DNA of 64,000 nt from Todiramphus chloris collaris (taxonomy: Eukaryota; Chordata; Aves; Coraciiformes; Alcedinidae). The number at the start of each line of letters is the position of its first letter. Positions within the stretch are counted from its first letter, which is position 1. Positions 12,829 to 25,200 of the stretch are shown here, one piece after another. Location: assembly GCA_025345505.1 (NCBI GenBank), contig JANVCC010000030.1, forward strand, positions 9,992,592 through 10,056,591, written 5' to 3'. The notes under the pieces were generated by a model. The model was given only the letters and a program-made list of their open reading frames with translations. It ran no database searches and had not been told where the DNA came from. The position numbers and the translations under genes were made by a program.

Positions 12829-13637
12829 TGTCGTGGTTTAGGGTCAGGGCAGCCCCTTAAACCTATAACAGACGCTCTCTGTTAACCCCCCTCCCTCCCC
12901 AGAGGGGAAGAGAAAGGGAATAAGGGAGAGAGACTTAGCGATTAGAAAAGGAAACTAGAACAGCTTGAATGAAAATGAAATTAATAACTATAAAAATGGA
13001 ATATATACAAATATATACAAAACCAGTATGGAACCCAACCCCCCTGATGGTAATTCCATCACCGTCACCACTGATGTTGTGCAGGCACCGGGGCAGTCCC
13101 AGCCTGGGCCCCGCAGCAGACGGGAGCTGTGATCAGGAGCTGGATTCTGGTACCGGGTTCAGGAACACGCAGATCGGATCGAAGGCAGACGGACAGAGTC
13201 CTCCTTGGGTGCTCCGAGGAAGGAACCAAAAGAGGACCCGAGCCAAGCCAAGCAAAAGCTGGCAAAGCAGTCCAAGAGGAAAGAGAAGAGCCCAGAGACC
13301 CTTCAGGTCCCTCAGCTCTAGACCGAATTATGGCGTCTATGGGATGGAATACCTTGCTGGTCAGTTTAGAGTCACCCATCCTGTCCACTCCTCCCTGCAG
13401 GTGCAGCCTTTCACTCTCTGCACCTCCCCAATGTGGTACACAAGACCCAGCAGTGGCCTTGGTCTGCATACCAATCCTTGGTAGTGACTCTAAACATGAG
13501 GTGTTATCACTGCTAGAAGCAGGCACTGTCTGTTAAAACAGGCTGCTAACTTCAGAAAGTGCAGCTAATTAAAAGAACCAAGCTGAAAAGTAAAATTACT
13601 GAACAGAATTAGTTCTGTTTTCACTCAAACCAGGACA
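12829..13637 (+). mobile_element. Solo LTR, family 2, copy B, with intact target duplication
   Basis: It starts TGTCGTGGTTTAGGG and ends ACTCAAACCAGGACA, 809 bp. It is flanked on both sides by CCAGC (12824-12828 and 13638-13642), an exact 5-bp target-site duplication. This proves insertion of a complete element followed by LTR-LTR recombination. Five-base duplications are typical of ERVL-type elements, while avian class II elements usually make six, so ERVL-like is the more likely class (inference). Open frames inside it are not genes. Confidence 0.92.
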
Positions 13638-14796
13638 CCAGCCCAGCCCTGCAAAGCCTCATTGCCTTGTTTAAACAAAGGCAGCTCATGTGGTCGGTGG
13701 AGGAAGGGCTAGTGATGCTCAGAGGCCAGGCTAAAGAAAATAAAGGGATGGGAACTGTAACCTTTATGGTAAGAGCTTCCAGAAACAAAACAGCTTGCTT
13801 ACCAGTCTGAAATTTGGGCAGGTCCTGGAGAGAGGTCAGAGCAGCTGGCACACCACCACGCCCCAAGGATGGTGCCACGTGCCCTGGCCAAACAAAGCAC
13901 CACCTATGCTGCAGAATCTGAGATAACAGCCAGCAGGAGGGCACTGTGGGGGCAAGAGGGCTTGCAGACTGAAGGCACCTAATTTCTGTACTCCCAGGAC
14001 CACTGTGACCAGGAGCAAAACTTGTCTTGCATTACACTCTGTTTTCTCCCAGCAGAGGTGTTGGAGTCCTTAGAGATGACCTAGCTTTGTTTCCTTAATG
14101 TTCTTTGGGCTTCTAGCACAGTGTTTGGGTAACCTGTCACTGCTGCTGTGTCCAGAGCTGCTCCAGGACCATCAGGACCAGAGCAGGAAGAAGGCAGCAA
14201 CACCTTCTGCCTGTCAGGTCCTGGACTGTCTTGTACATCTCCTCACATCAGGCTGAGGGCTGGGTGCAATCCCCTGTTCTGTGAACACAACCTGAGAAAC
14301 CTGAGAGATGAGGGGATGGTGGGACAGTCTTCAAGGCGACAGCACAGCACTCTACTCTTTGCAAGGAGCACAGGAAATGCTGTGCCCTCCCAGCATCTCC
14401 AAGCTGCTCCGCATCCCACCACCGTGGAGAGAGGTCAACAGCTTTCCCTCTGGCAGAAGGATGCTCCTGCCTAGCAGTGTTGAGGACAGTTGGGTTTGGG
14501 CTAGAAAGAGCTGGCAGAGGTCAGATGCATCACTGGTCCAGGTCGAGGAGACCTCCCCGATGCATGGAGGCAGCGTGGTCCTGGGGAGGGAGGCAGTGCC
14601 CGGGCTGCCCTGCCCTCCTGGCCTCCCTGTGCGAGGGAGCTGGGGCTCACGTCACTGGGATGGTTTCACTCTGCGCTCGAGGATAAGGGAGAGCGGCAGA
14701 ACATCCTTCCCATTAATTTGTTTGGTGAGTGTTTAGTTTATTTGCTGACAAAGGTAAGTCTAGCATGAGGTCACCAGCATCGACACATTGCTCTGC

Positions 14797-14808
14797 GGGG
14801 GGGGGGGG
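14797..14808 (+). repeat. Homopolymer G12
   Basis: Twelve consecutive G residues, likely length-variable and error-prone in sequencing. Confidence 0.95.
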
Positions 14809-15206
14809 CTTTACAACAATGCAGAGGACGTCAGTCTCCTCTGCAGCTCCTGGGTGAATGGAAACAAACCATATTCCTTTTTTCCTTCAACTCTGTCTGT
14901 ACCATGTAGTAGAAATGTTAATTTTTAAAATTCCTTGGGTTTTTTTCTTTTGGGTTTTTTTTTCCCATTGTCAAAGTCAGTGTTACCACAGACTTTTGGT
15001 TAAGATTTTTCCTGGAAAGCTGTGCCCTTGGAAAAGGAGCACCCTGTGAAGGATCTGACTCCACACTCCTGGCTTGACAGGAGGCAGCAGTGGTATGCAC
15101 TGACCAGGACTGAAATAATACTTCTATGTCCTGCGGTCAGCAGGAAGACTTCAGCCTAGAAGATAGAGGAAAACTTGGATGACCACAAAACACTTCTGTA
15201 GATACA

Positions 15207-15223
15207 TTTTTTTTTTTTTTTTT
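15207..15223 (+). repeat. Homopolymer T17
   Basis: Seventeen T residues. It may be the tail of a minus-strand retroposed fragment, but no matching body is recognised. Confidence 0.9.
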
Positions 15224-15999
15224 AGACGTAGTGGACCAAGTGGGGAACACACGAGGGAAACATGGAGTTAGATCTGGAGGAAATTCAGCTAGCACCGAGG
15301 ACACACAGGGAGGGATGGGGAGCAGCAAACATCCGACCTGAGTGACAGGGCGCCAGGGTTTCGGTGGCTGTTTGCCACCTGGCTGGGACACACCCCAGGA
15401 TGGAGCCTGCTGTTTACTGAGCTGCTGTGTCAGGATGGGTCATCTGGTCCCTCCCTGTACTGTCTTCATCCAGGGAGAGATCTCCACTGAGGGAGCTCTG
15501 TGGGCCCAAGAAGTCCTCTCAGCAGCAGTGGTGATGTTGGAATATGGTCTTCTGGGGTGCTCAGGACCTGGACCTAAAGTCAGACAGGGTTTTGCACAAT
15601 GGATCTTCACATGCAGCTCTGCCTTGGTCATGGGTCCACATGTTCACTGCATCTGTCTTTGAAAAACCTAACCCTGGGCTTTTTTTCCTGCTCTGTTAAC
15701 AACTCTGCTTCTCTGCTGTTGTCCTGCCCCAGGCTCAGCCCTGGTGATGTTCCTGCAGAGAGGAGAAGCTGGCTGTAGACTCATGGTATTGCTCACCCCT
15801 GTTGCCATTTCACCTCAACTCTGACGCAGTAACTTTGTGTGGGACTGAGGCCCTGGGGCAGGAGCAGCACAGCACCGAGAGGCTAAAGGAGCAGGGGTTG
15901 AATATGGACACTTCAAGTTGGTTGTCTCAGCAAAGCCCTCACAACACTCCTGGCACAGGTTGGAAACATCTTGACTAAGAAGCACATACATACACACAG

Positions 16000-16128
16000 C
16001 ATCACACAATGTTAAGGGCTGGAAGGGACCTTGAAAGACCATCTAGTCCAACTGCCCTGCCAGAGCAGGGTCACCTGGAACAGGTCACATAGGAACACAT
16101 TCAGGCAGGTTTTAAATGTCTCCAGCAC
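16000..16128 (-). mobile_element. CR1 LINE 3-prime fragment
   Basis: In reverse orientation it shows the CR1 tail: ATCACACAATGTTAAGGGCT, GGAAGGGACCTTGAAAGACC, ATCTAGTCCAACTGCCCTGC, then AACACATTCAGGCAGGTTTT. It is truncated at the 5-prime end of the element near 16128. Confidence 0.87.
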
Positions 16129-18689
16129 AGGACAAAAAAAAACCAACCCTATGCTGTCAAAAGCACCATCTTAATGACCTGCAGAAGAATCCTGTTGGAG
16201 CCCTTTCTGCCCGGAGGGTGCTGATGCTGCAGTGCGGGAGCAGAGCTAGCAGGAGTGTGGCTGCCTGTGCCCACTGCGCTGCCCTGCTGTGTCTGGGGGT
16301 GGCAGAGGCAGCCTGACCCACTGACACAGTCAGGCACAGCAGAGCTCCTTGCCAGGCCACCACGGTGTTGGGCCTGGGTCTGGTGAGGTTTAGGTAGTGG
16401 GGGAAGGGGCTACGGGCATGGTCCTGGGAGAAGCTTTGAGAATCTTCCTCAGCTCCCAGTCAGCCTTGCCTCTGCCCACAGCCCAGCCAACCAGCACCTC
16501 TGCAATATGTATCTAAGAGGGGGAAATACCTGTTGAGTGGGTTCCATTGCTCTGGGGGCTCTTCTGTTGGGAGAGGAGGGGGCTGCTAGAGACAGCCACG
16601 CAGACATTGAGGTCAGTGAAGGAGGAGTGGGGGGAGACAGGCCACTGCAGCCATTCCCTGTTGGCACAGGGCCAGATAGCAGGCTGAGCCCTTAGAGATC
16701 GACACTGGAGCAGAATCTCACCTGCAGACTATGGAGCTGCAGTCCCTTCCACTTCTTGGGGGTCATAACGTGAAAGATTTAAGGTGTCTTGTCAACTACG
16801 GGCAGCTAACTCCTGGCAGGGGGGCAAGATGTGGTTGTGGTTGTCTGGACTTTGGGTTACACGTTCCATCTGAGCCTCTCCCATCAGACCTTTTTCCTTC
16901 AGTGGCTGCCTTCAGCACAGCCCCTCCTAACGCGAGTTGTGCTGGATGCTCTTGCTTGATGAAAATAGAACAATGACCTCAAGGGTTTTCCTTTGAGAGT
17001 GTCTTGAGGGAGAACAAATGGGAAGAACTCTAAAAGGCCATCTGCTCCCCTCCCATCCGGCTGCGTTGGGCCAGGCCTTGTGATAAGGTTGGGTGAAAGG
17101 CAAAAAGATGACAGGAAGTTTGGCTTGAAGGGTGTGAGAAGGTGCAGCATGCTGGGCAGGGGCCTCTTGAATCCCACCAGACCATGGACTGGTCTTGGAG
17201 AGCAGAAGTCAATGGACCCCATGAGAAACTACTGCCCCTCCACTCTCCTGGCCTTCTGCTCCAGGTAGACATCCTGAAGACTATCCCAGCTGGGCTGTAG
17301 GGCATGGAGTCTAGTAGATGTAGACAATTTGAATTGGACTCAGCCTCTCCATACCTGTCCTAGTCCCTGGAGCGGGGGAAGACAAGCCTGGGAGAGGAAT
17401 GCATCTCCTGAGACCCACAGGTAGCTGAGCCAATGCGTGGAGAGCAGCAAGCCATTGATTCATGGCTCTTCCAAGCTTCCTACCTTGTTAAATGACGTGT
17501 GAGGGGACTGTGGCATTCAGTGCTGCTTCTTGAAGGGCATGTTCTCCTTCCTAAGAGCTTGGGGTCCTTGGGGCAGGATGCTCTGGGTTTGGTCCAGCTA
17601 AGCTGTTACGGGCTTTGCCCTACCACCCTCTGCTACCCCTTCTGGGAAAGTGTGGGTCAGCCTGAGGCATTCTGTGATGTAACTGTCATTAGTGGCAGGA
17701 CCTCATCAACAGGAGTTCCTGTGGGTAGCATGAATTATGGGAGCCTTGGCCAGTGCAAGCAAGGAGACACTGCAGCCTGGCTCTCCTGCTGCTGCTCCAG
17801 GGGTCTAGGGGTTCTCAGCCTGGTGCAGAGTTGATGGGACAGGATCTGGACACTGTCTATGTGCCTGGGCATGCTGTGCTCTTGTCCTCTGGCAGCAATG
17901 TCTGTCTTGCCTGAGTGAGCCAGGTACTTTCCTCATCCATCTGCAGAGATGTAGCTTGTCAGTGGGCTCCTGACACTGGAACAGGAGCGGGTGCACCTCC
18001 TGTGCAGCAGACACACCAGGCTGGGACATCTCCACATCAAGCAGGACATGAGCCCAGCACGATTTGAAATTCATGCTAGAACTGTCAAATCTTTGTGTGT
18101 TCATATCTCTGGGCGTTGCAGGTTGTATGTTGTTAACCTCAGGTGCCCTCCCGAATTTGCTTGTTTGGTTAGGAGTTGAGGTCAAGAGGAAGGCTGGTGC
18201 TCTGCTCTTTGTTTTGGGTTCAGCTTGGGTTGCAAGGATGTTTCTGCTTGTCCTCTGTCTTAGCTACTGAGAATTCCTACCTCCAGCCCCAGCCAGGTCA
18301 AGTCCAGCCTGGGAGATGAGTGGTGGGGAACAACCATAGGCAGTGCTAGGTGACCTCTGTGTTAGTGGTTCTCCCAGCTTTGCTTTGTCAAAAGACAGGT
18401 CCTGGTAGCCCTGCCAGCAGTGAGGCACCTTGTGCCAGTGGTGGGAATGGGAGGGTTAGCATGCAAAGAGAGGACCACAGGACAGCCAAGCACGATGGCT
18501 AGGAGCAGCTCCCATCCCATCAGGGCTCCAGCTGCTCCCCATGCCTTCCCCAATGCCCAAATTGTTGCTGCAGGTTGGGACTGCGTGTCCTGCAGATGTC
18601 TGTCTGTCTGCCCCAGGAGAAGCCCTGATCCAGACCCCCAGGGCTGTCTCTCCTGAGGTCTAGGTGCAGCAAGGACTTGGCTTGGGCTG
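16129..18689. other. Intergenic, no gene recognised
   Basis: GC-moderate unique sequence leading up to the CpG-rich block. No recognisable exon on either strand. Confidence 0.55.
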
Positions 18690-19150
18690 AGCCGCACCTC
18701 TGCCAGAGGCAGCACGTCATCGCTCCTGTCCCTGCGCTGGGCAGAGCGGGGAGGGATCACGCCCCGGGCCTGTTCCTGGCACTACACGGTTCCTGGCAGG
18801 CAGGATAACCTCCTACGTGGGCTGGAGCCACGAGCAGCCAGTGCCAGGGCTCTGCCTCTCCCCAGCCCCGCGCAGGGCAGGGGTGCCCTCGCCCCGAGGG
18901 GTGCCACCGGGCACGCACGGGGGGGCTGCCAAGCCTCGTCGGCTGCCTGGGCGCGACTTGGCTCCTGCCAGGGATCAGGTCAGGTCTTGCGTCCAGGTGC
19001 AGGCAGCCGGGCTGGTGTATTGTGCCTGTTCCTGCTCGGCGGGGAATGTTGCTCACCTGCCCGGGGAGGCACACACGTTCGCGTGGCTTGGCACTGCCTG
19101 CCAAGCCTTAATCTCCATTGTTTGACAGCTGCCGCTCGGCTGACGTCAAT
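18690..19150. promoter_or_regulatory. CpG-rich block with a consensus CRE (candidate orphan promoter or enhancer)
   Basis: CpG dinucleotides cluster here: I count about 22 between 18860 and 19150, far more than in the flanks, which are CpG poor. A full palindromic CRE, TGACGTCA, lies at 19141-19148. No coding exon is recognisable within or just beyond it on either strand. It sits about 21 kb before SLCO2A1 exon 1. It could be an alternative or lncRNA promoter, or simply GC-rich DNA. Confidence 0.45.
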
Positions 19151-19244
19151 CCCATGGCTCAGGGGGCTTTTTGGGGAGGAATGGGCAAGTCTCCGCATAC
19201 ACGTGCTTGCGGGCTTAGCAGAAAAAATGTCATGCTGAAACCAC

Positions 19245-19286
19245 AGAGGGAGAGGGGAGAAGAAGAAGAAGAAAGGAAGAGGAGGG
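19245..19286 (+). repeat. 42-bp uninterrupted purine tract
   Basis: All 42 bases are A or G, including (GAA)n. It lies about 100 bp after the CpG-rich block and could form triplex DNA. Confidence 0.9.
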
Positions 19287-22019
19287 TGCAGCTCTGCTCC
19301 TCTGTGGCATGGTCCAGCCTTGGGAACTGCTGGCTGACTCACTCCCAGGTCTACCTGGTCAGGCGGTATCCGTGATGGGGAGGAAAATGCCACCTTATGT
19401 ATCCAGCTTTCTGTGAAGCGCTGCTCAGCCCCGCTCCCCTGCCCGCTCTGAAGGTCCCTATGTGCTCCGTAAATTCCTTGCCTGCCTTTCTGACACCTCT
19501 CCTATCTCCTCCAGCCAGCTGAGACCACTGACTTTGGCTTCTGGATCTTGTCTCTACTGCTGGGTGACTGCTGCTCTCCTCTCACTCGCATCTCAAGCTT
19601 AGGTTAGAGGTGCGGTTTCATCTCTTCCTTTATTGTATATCATTAAAGAAGTTGTTCAGCCCTGTTCAGATTGCTCCAGCTTTGAACATCACTGTACTGC
19701 CTTAAGAGACCATTTCAGGGTGCCCCCCGGAAACCGTGCCTTTGGCATTGGCCAACTTATGCTCAGCTCTGCTGGATAAGTTATGGGAACAACACCCTAC
19801 ATCTCCGGTGGACTGATCCTTCCTCTGCGCATCAGCAGATGTAAGAGGTGATCTGCATCACCCTTGCTGCTCTAGGGAAGGCTGAGCATCTGTTGTTGCT
19901 ACTTGTGGGAATAGTCCAGGTCCAGCTCCTATGTGTCTGCCTTGCGAAGCCTCATTTAGCTTTGGAAGCCGGGAAGGGCTCTCTGGGGAGTCTTGATATG
20001 GAGATCACTGCTTGCAGACTGAGCTGCTGGAACTTCTTCCACTTGTGACCTTAACAACACATCCTGATGGCAGTTGTTTTCCAAGCTGGAAATCCTGTCT
20101 GCTTTGCTGCTGCTGGACTTGTGCTCCCGAGCAGCTTTGAGGCCTTTGGTCAATGCAGTTAATCCTTCCCGCAAGGGAAATGACTCTCACCCTGCTGCTC
20201 AGGGGCAGCCACCTCTCTGGCACAATCAGCTCCATTCCCTGGGCTTGGCTGCTGAGTAGGACTAGCTTTAATGTCCTTAAATATATTTCATTTTAAAAAA
20301 ATCCCAAGAAAACAAAACCAAAGTGGAGAGTGAAGAGACAAAAGAAGAGGAAACCAGGAGTTACCATAAGTAGCTCTGAAGATTTGGGTTTTTTTTTTTT
20401 CCTTTCCTGGCTTAGAAAGTAACTCATTGTAAACTGTCTTGAAACTCAACCCAGATCATGCCTGGGAAGGGGATACCCTGAAAGGGATTTCAGTTTCATG
20501 CATAGAACTGAAAAGCCTATGGCCAGGAGCGTCAAAGGACTCTGTAAATCTGCTGCTTTGACTTCTCAAACTAAGTTGTTTTCTCCTGCCCACGACCCCT
20601 GGCTAGTGCAAAAGCACATAAGTAGCTATTGGAGCAAATTACTTCATGCCTTGACTTAGGTTGCGTTTTTGTTATGTTTGTACCACTGGCTCTGGTCTAT
20701 GTTCCTTCCTGGCTGCACATTGGAAACTGAAAGTTGGATGATATTCACCAGGCAAAAGCTTTAGCAAAGCATTTGAGTTTTCAGATCTGCGCTGACCTAT
20801 ATTGACTACATCTTGGTCTGGAGGAGGGGGAATAACAGAGGTTGTGCCTTGGTGAGTTTTTCTGGAAAAAACCCTGGATTCCTCAGTGTGATTAGTCAAA
20901 TGCTATGATTCAGCCCTCCCCCAACAAGTGACGCACCCAGAACCATACAGGGAGTTTCTCTTGCTTGAAATTCTGGTCCAAAGGGTACATTTGGGCTGTG
21001 TAACTCAAGTTTTTCTTTGTAGACAGAAAAACTTCACTTGCTTACCCATAAGATCTGCTTTGATCTCTTTTTTTTTTTTTTTTTTTTTTAAACAGGGAAA
21101 CATTAAGAAAAAGAGCATATAAGTTCATAGCTCTGAGACAGACAGCATGAGCCCACAGCATCCCCCTGTGTACCACATTATGTTCTTGCCCAATCCCTGT
21201 GGATGGTCTGGCACCCCGGGTGTCAATGGCAAACCCAGTATCTCCGAGCTGATATTTGTCTGGATTTTTTGAAATAGTTTGCTGAGGTTGGGTTCATGCC
21301 TCTTGTTCCCTGCCCACAAACAAGCAGCGGGGTGATGGTTCCTGGCACACTCTTGTTGTGGGTACACAAGGTGGGATATTCCAGCAGGGTGAGTCCTGGA
21401 GACACTAGGATGAGGAGAAGATGTTCCCAGAAGACCCGTTTCCAGCTGATATGGACATCACACCCACTCTGAGGCTGCAACTGGGGGATGAATGCTGCAG
21501 TAGGTCATGCTCCAGCTGCCCAGCCTGGTCTTTGAACCCATGACCAGTTCTGATCATTCAGAAAGCAGTTTGATTAATATCTTGGTATAATTAAGAAAAA
21601 CGGAGGAAATTGCCATAAGCATAGCAGAAGTTTTCCTAGACACTAAACTGGGAAGGCTTATGGGAAGTAATTTGCACACTTTTAGCAAGACAAGAGGAGA
21701 GGTGATGTTTTGTTCTGAAATATAATAGAGAAAAATGTTCTTTTCCTCTTTGGCATGAAACTGATGTTGGTAAATGCTGTGATTTTATCCATGTCTTATA
21801 AAATCTGTGTTCACATGAAGCATCGGGGAAGCTGCTAAGGGAACCGAGTGATGACGTTGAAAAGATGCAGCCAGCCTCATGGTGCAGGCATGAAGGGTGA
21901 GAATGGGATCAGAGAGGTGTTCCCAAAGAACACACAAGTAAGTGGTTGGTTGGCCTGGCCTTGTTTGTTTGTTTGTTTTTGTTACATCCTTTTTCCTGGA
22001 GTTCAGGGCCAAGCTTGTG
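19287..22019. other. Intergenic, no gene recognised
   Basis: Unique sequence with a T12 run near 20390, the T22 run at 21068 and (TTTG)n at 21961-21981. Nothing coding is recognised. Confidence 0.55.
21068..21089 (+). repeat. Homopolymer T22
   Basis: Twenty-two T residues followed by AAACAG, which imitates a splice acceptor. No open exon of note follows. Confidence 0.9.
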
Positions 22020-22245
22020 GTACAGTCAATGGCAGGAAAAACTTCTTACTGTGAGGGTCACAGAGCCCTGGAACAGGCTGCCCAGAGAGGTTGTGGAGTC
22101 TCCTTCCCCTGAGAATTTCAAAACCTGCCTGGATCTATTTCTGTGCAACCTGCCCTGGGTGATCCTGCCCTGGCACCATGGGTGGACTAGATGATCTCTA
22201 GAGGTCCCTTCCAACCTCTACCATTCTGTGATTATGTGATTTGTG
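22020..22245 (+). mobile_element. CR1 LINE fragment with ORF2 tail
   Basis: The sequence encodes the end of CR1 ORF2 (motif EPWNRLPREVVESPSPENFK) and then the 3-prime UTR, ATGGGTGGACTAGATGATCT, AGAGGTCCCTTCCAACCTCT and CATTCTGTGATTATGTGATT. A (TTTG)n run precedes it at 21961-21981. The reading frame is only a remnant of reverse transcriptase. Confidence 0.92.
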
Positions 22246-25200
22246 TGCCTCATCTTGGCATGGCAATGACAGCTATATCCTCTTTTCCTGGATTCAACCT
22301 CTACATTATCCATTGGAGAACTGTAGAAGTTCAGCCCAAGTCCTCAAGCCTGTCCCATCTTGTCCCACGCTCCTTTACAAGGTGCTCCTCTTCACAACCA
22401 CGGGCCACAGTGCTCTTCCCTGGTCTTTTCCCAGCTCTAACACTGCTGCAGTTGCCTCTTCCTCTGTGAACTTCTGTGATCTTCTCTTGAATTCCTGTGA
22501 GCCCTGTTGCCCATTAAGTGGGATCTGTGCTTCAGGTTTTCTTTTCGTCTCGTCTTTTGAAACCCCCTTGAATGTTGCAGGGGGCAAGTTGCTGCTGGTA
22601 CAGCGAGGACTGTTCCCTCACCAAAAAACCCTCAGCCTGGGTTTGGGCTGAGCCTACACCTTCCCCCGGAGGTCTGGCAGTCTTGGCTTGATGATTGCAT
22701 AGGAGGGAGAATCACTCAAATTGCTCCCACTATTGAACAGTGGGATCTTACCAGGATTTGACTTTCCCTCTGAGGCACAGTAGCAGATGCCATCTCCCTG
22801 GTCACCAGGGACTGGTGGTCCCAAACCCCTCTTTGATATGCTGGCAGGCCAAAAACTCTCTGAGAGGCCCTCAGCTCCACTCACAAAGGAGCTCCTATTG
22901 CTTCACTGGTCCCAGGGAGTGTCTGGCTGAGAGTGGATGGGATTCTGTGCGCTGGCATGGAGGGTACCTGCTAGGGCAGGCAAGCTGCTGCGCCCTGCGA
23001 TGTGTATTGACTGCCCAACCCCTACTTGCCTTGGAAGAGGCTTCCTCAGTGGGTCTGTAGCTGGTGCTCAGCAGCACAGCTGATGGAGGACCCACAGCAA
23101 GGAGCTGGTTCATATGGCTTGGGGGTGATGCTGTGCTGGGTGTGTCCCTGTTTGTGAACCCAGTCCCATTTAGGAGAGCTTATTCCCAAGAACTTGCCCT
23201 TCCCATTTGGAACATAGACCATGGTTGCTGAGAGATCCCCTTGAATAAGTTGCAAAAGGCTTGGGGATAATTCAGCTCCCAAAACTGAGTGGATGAGTGG
23301 AGGGAAGTGATAGAGAAGCATCCCAAGGAGAGAGGGGGATCTCCCTGTCATTTGTTGTCTGGACCATTGAGTGTTGTCGGTCACCTGCTCTCAAGCTGGG
23401 CATCACAGAGGCAGAGCTGCAGGATAGCAGAGGAGGAAAGTAATGTATATAAACACAGATTCACCAGAAACCAGGCTTCTTAATAACAAATAGCTTAGCT
23501 TGGTGCTCATCCATTTCTCCAAACCAGGGGCTGACATCTCCCTGGCTGTTTACTTCTGAGAAGTGGCCTTTGAAGTAAACTGAGATCATCCAAAAAAACT
23601 TACCAATTTAGTCAAAATGACTCCATTGCAGTTTGTTGCTTGCATGCCTGCATGGTTTTTGAGTTGTTCTAGCAGAGAATGTGTCTTGGGAGAAATCGAC
23701 TTACTCTAAAAATACTCCCCTTAACCAGAAATCCAGCAGCTTCAGGGGAAAAAGAAAGGGTGCAGGAAAAGATGCACCCTTCACTTTACCCACCTTCCTA
23801 TGTGTTTCCTCTGCCCATTAAACTGGGTGGGGAAGGGAGTTCCCTACCCCAACTAATTCAAGGATCGGGTTGATTGTGCAGACTCTGCCACTCTGATGTT
23901 TGTAAGCGGATGGTGCATGAAAAGCCTTAATGAGAAGCTCTATCCACCAGACTAAGCGATGTAAAGACCTGCTTTTGGAAAAAGTGATTTCTTCCTGCCT
24001 TTTACTAGCCAACTGCAGGGTGTTCCTGGTGGAGCACAAATATATTTGACAGGCTACATAATTATATTTAATTAGCTTTCATTAAGGTGATGCCAATCCA
24101 CCCCTGTATTTGGAAACTCACGTAGCTTCTGAAATGACTTGAAAACAATGAAATAGGGAAAATACCTTACTCACACCTCATTCATTTCCATCCTCTGTGG
24201 AAAAGAAAGGGACCACCAGATGCTCTGAGCTATGCAGTGACTTTGAGAAGAGGCTTGAGAAGAGAGGCTGGATTGTTTAAAATAGTCCTTCTCCATGATA
24301 TGTTTTCATTTTCCCTCCCAACGTAAAATATAATGCTGGGGTTGCTTCTAGTCCCTCACTTCCTAGAGGTGGCAGACCACAGCCCCAGTCCTTCAGGGAT
24401 GTATGTCTGCTCCTAGACTAGGTTCCCATGGTGGCCGGTGGCCATTGAGGCAACTGCTAGTGGCTGAGGTGAGCCTGAAGCAGTAGCAGGGGTGGCCGCG
24501 TCTCCTCTCCTGCTAATGGCATGCAGGCATTTCTTATCACATCCTTCTGTGTTTTCCTGGCCCTGACCTGTTCAGTAAGTGGAGGAAGGATGGGGAGGTG
24601 ATTTGCCCGCAGTTTGTGATGAGTGCCAGCACAGATAACAGCCCAGCATTAGTTGGTTTGCTGCTTCATCAGGCAAAGCTCAAGACGTACGTAAAAGAAG
24701 CACTTCAAACAGTAGGGTGTAATTGTCCTGTGTGCAATGCTTAACTGACAACATGGTGACATCCCTATTGCTCCATCTCTACATTAGGAGTGCAAGATCT
24801 TGTGTATCCCTTGTGTGTTTTTTGCTTGCCTGGGGTTGGACCAACCAGGTAGGAGACAGGTACTGGGTCCAGGATCATGTTTCTGGATGGGGCCACTGCT
24901 GGCTTACAGTGAGAGGCAGTACCAGAAAGCACTGGAGCCCTATGTCACATAGGCATGGAAGGTGCCCACCCTGGTCATGGAATGTCATCAGATGTCCTGC
25001 TGGTGGACAGAAGGGTTTTCCCCTCTGACACCTGTGTTAGGCTGCCCTTGCGTTCTGGGTCCTCTGTTTCCATTTACATCCCCTCCTTGAATCTGTAGGA
25101 TTGATTGGTTTCGAAATTGTGTGCTCACATCATCTTCCTTAAGTTCTGATGATCTTTTTGGTCTTGTTTCTGCTATTTTCCATTGCACTGGAGTCCAGTA

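Larger units (their letters stand above)
13643..15999. other. Intergenic, no gene recognised
   Basis: GC-moderate unique sequence with the G12 and T17 runs listed separately. Several 60-140 codon frames overlap each other on both strands, the pattern expected by chance. Confidence 0.55.

Noticed and set aside
13065-13536. Open frames of 135-171 codons on both strands inside the LTR
   Set aside because: They are shadows within a non-coding solo LTR; the homologous copy at 1647 has similar but broken frames.
21068-21095. T22 tract followed by AAACAG as a splice acceptor
   Set aside because: The sequence after it hits stops quickly in all frames and no donor follows.
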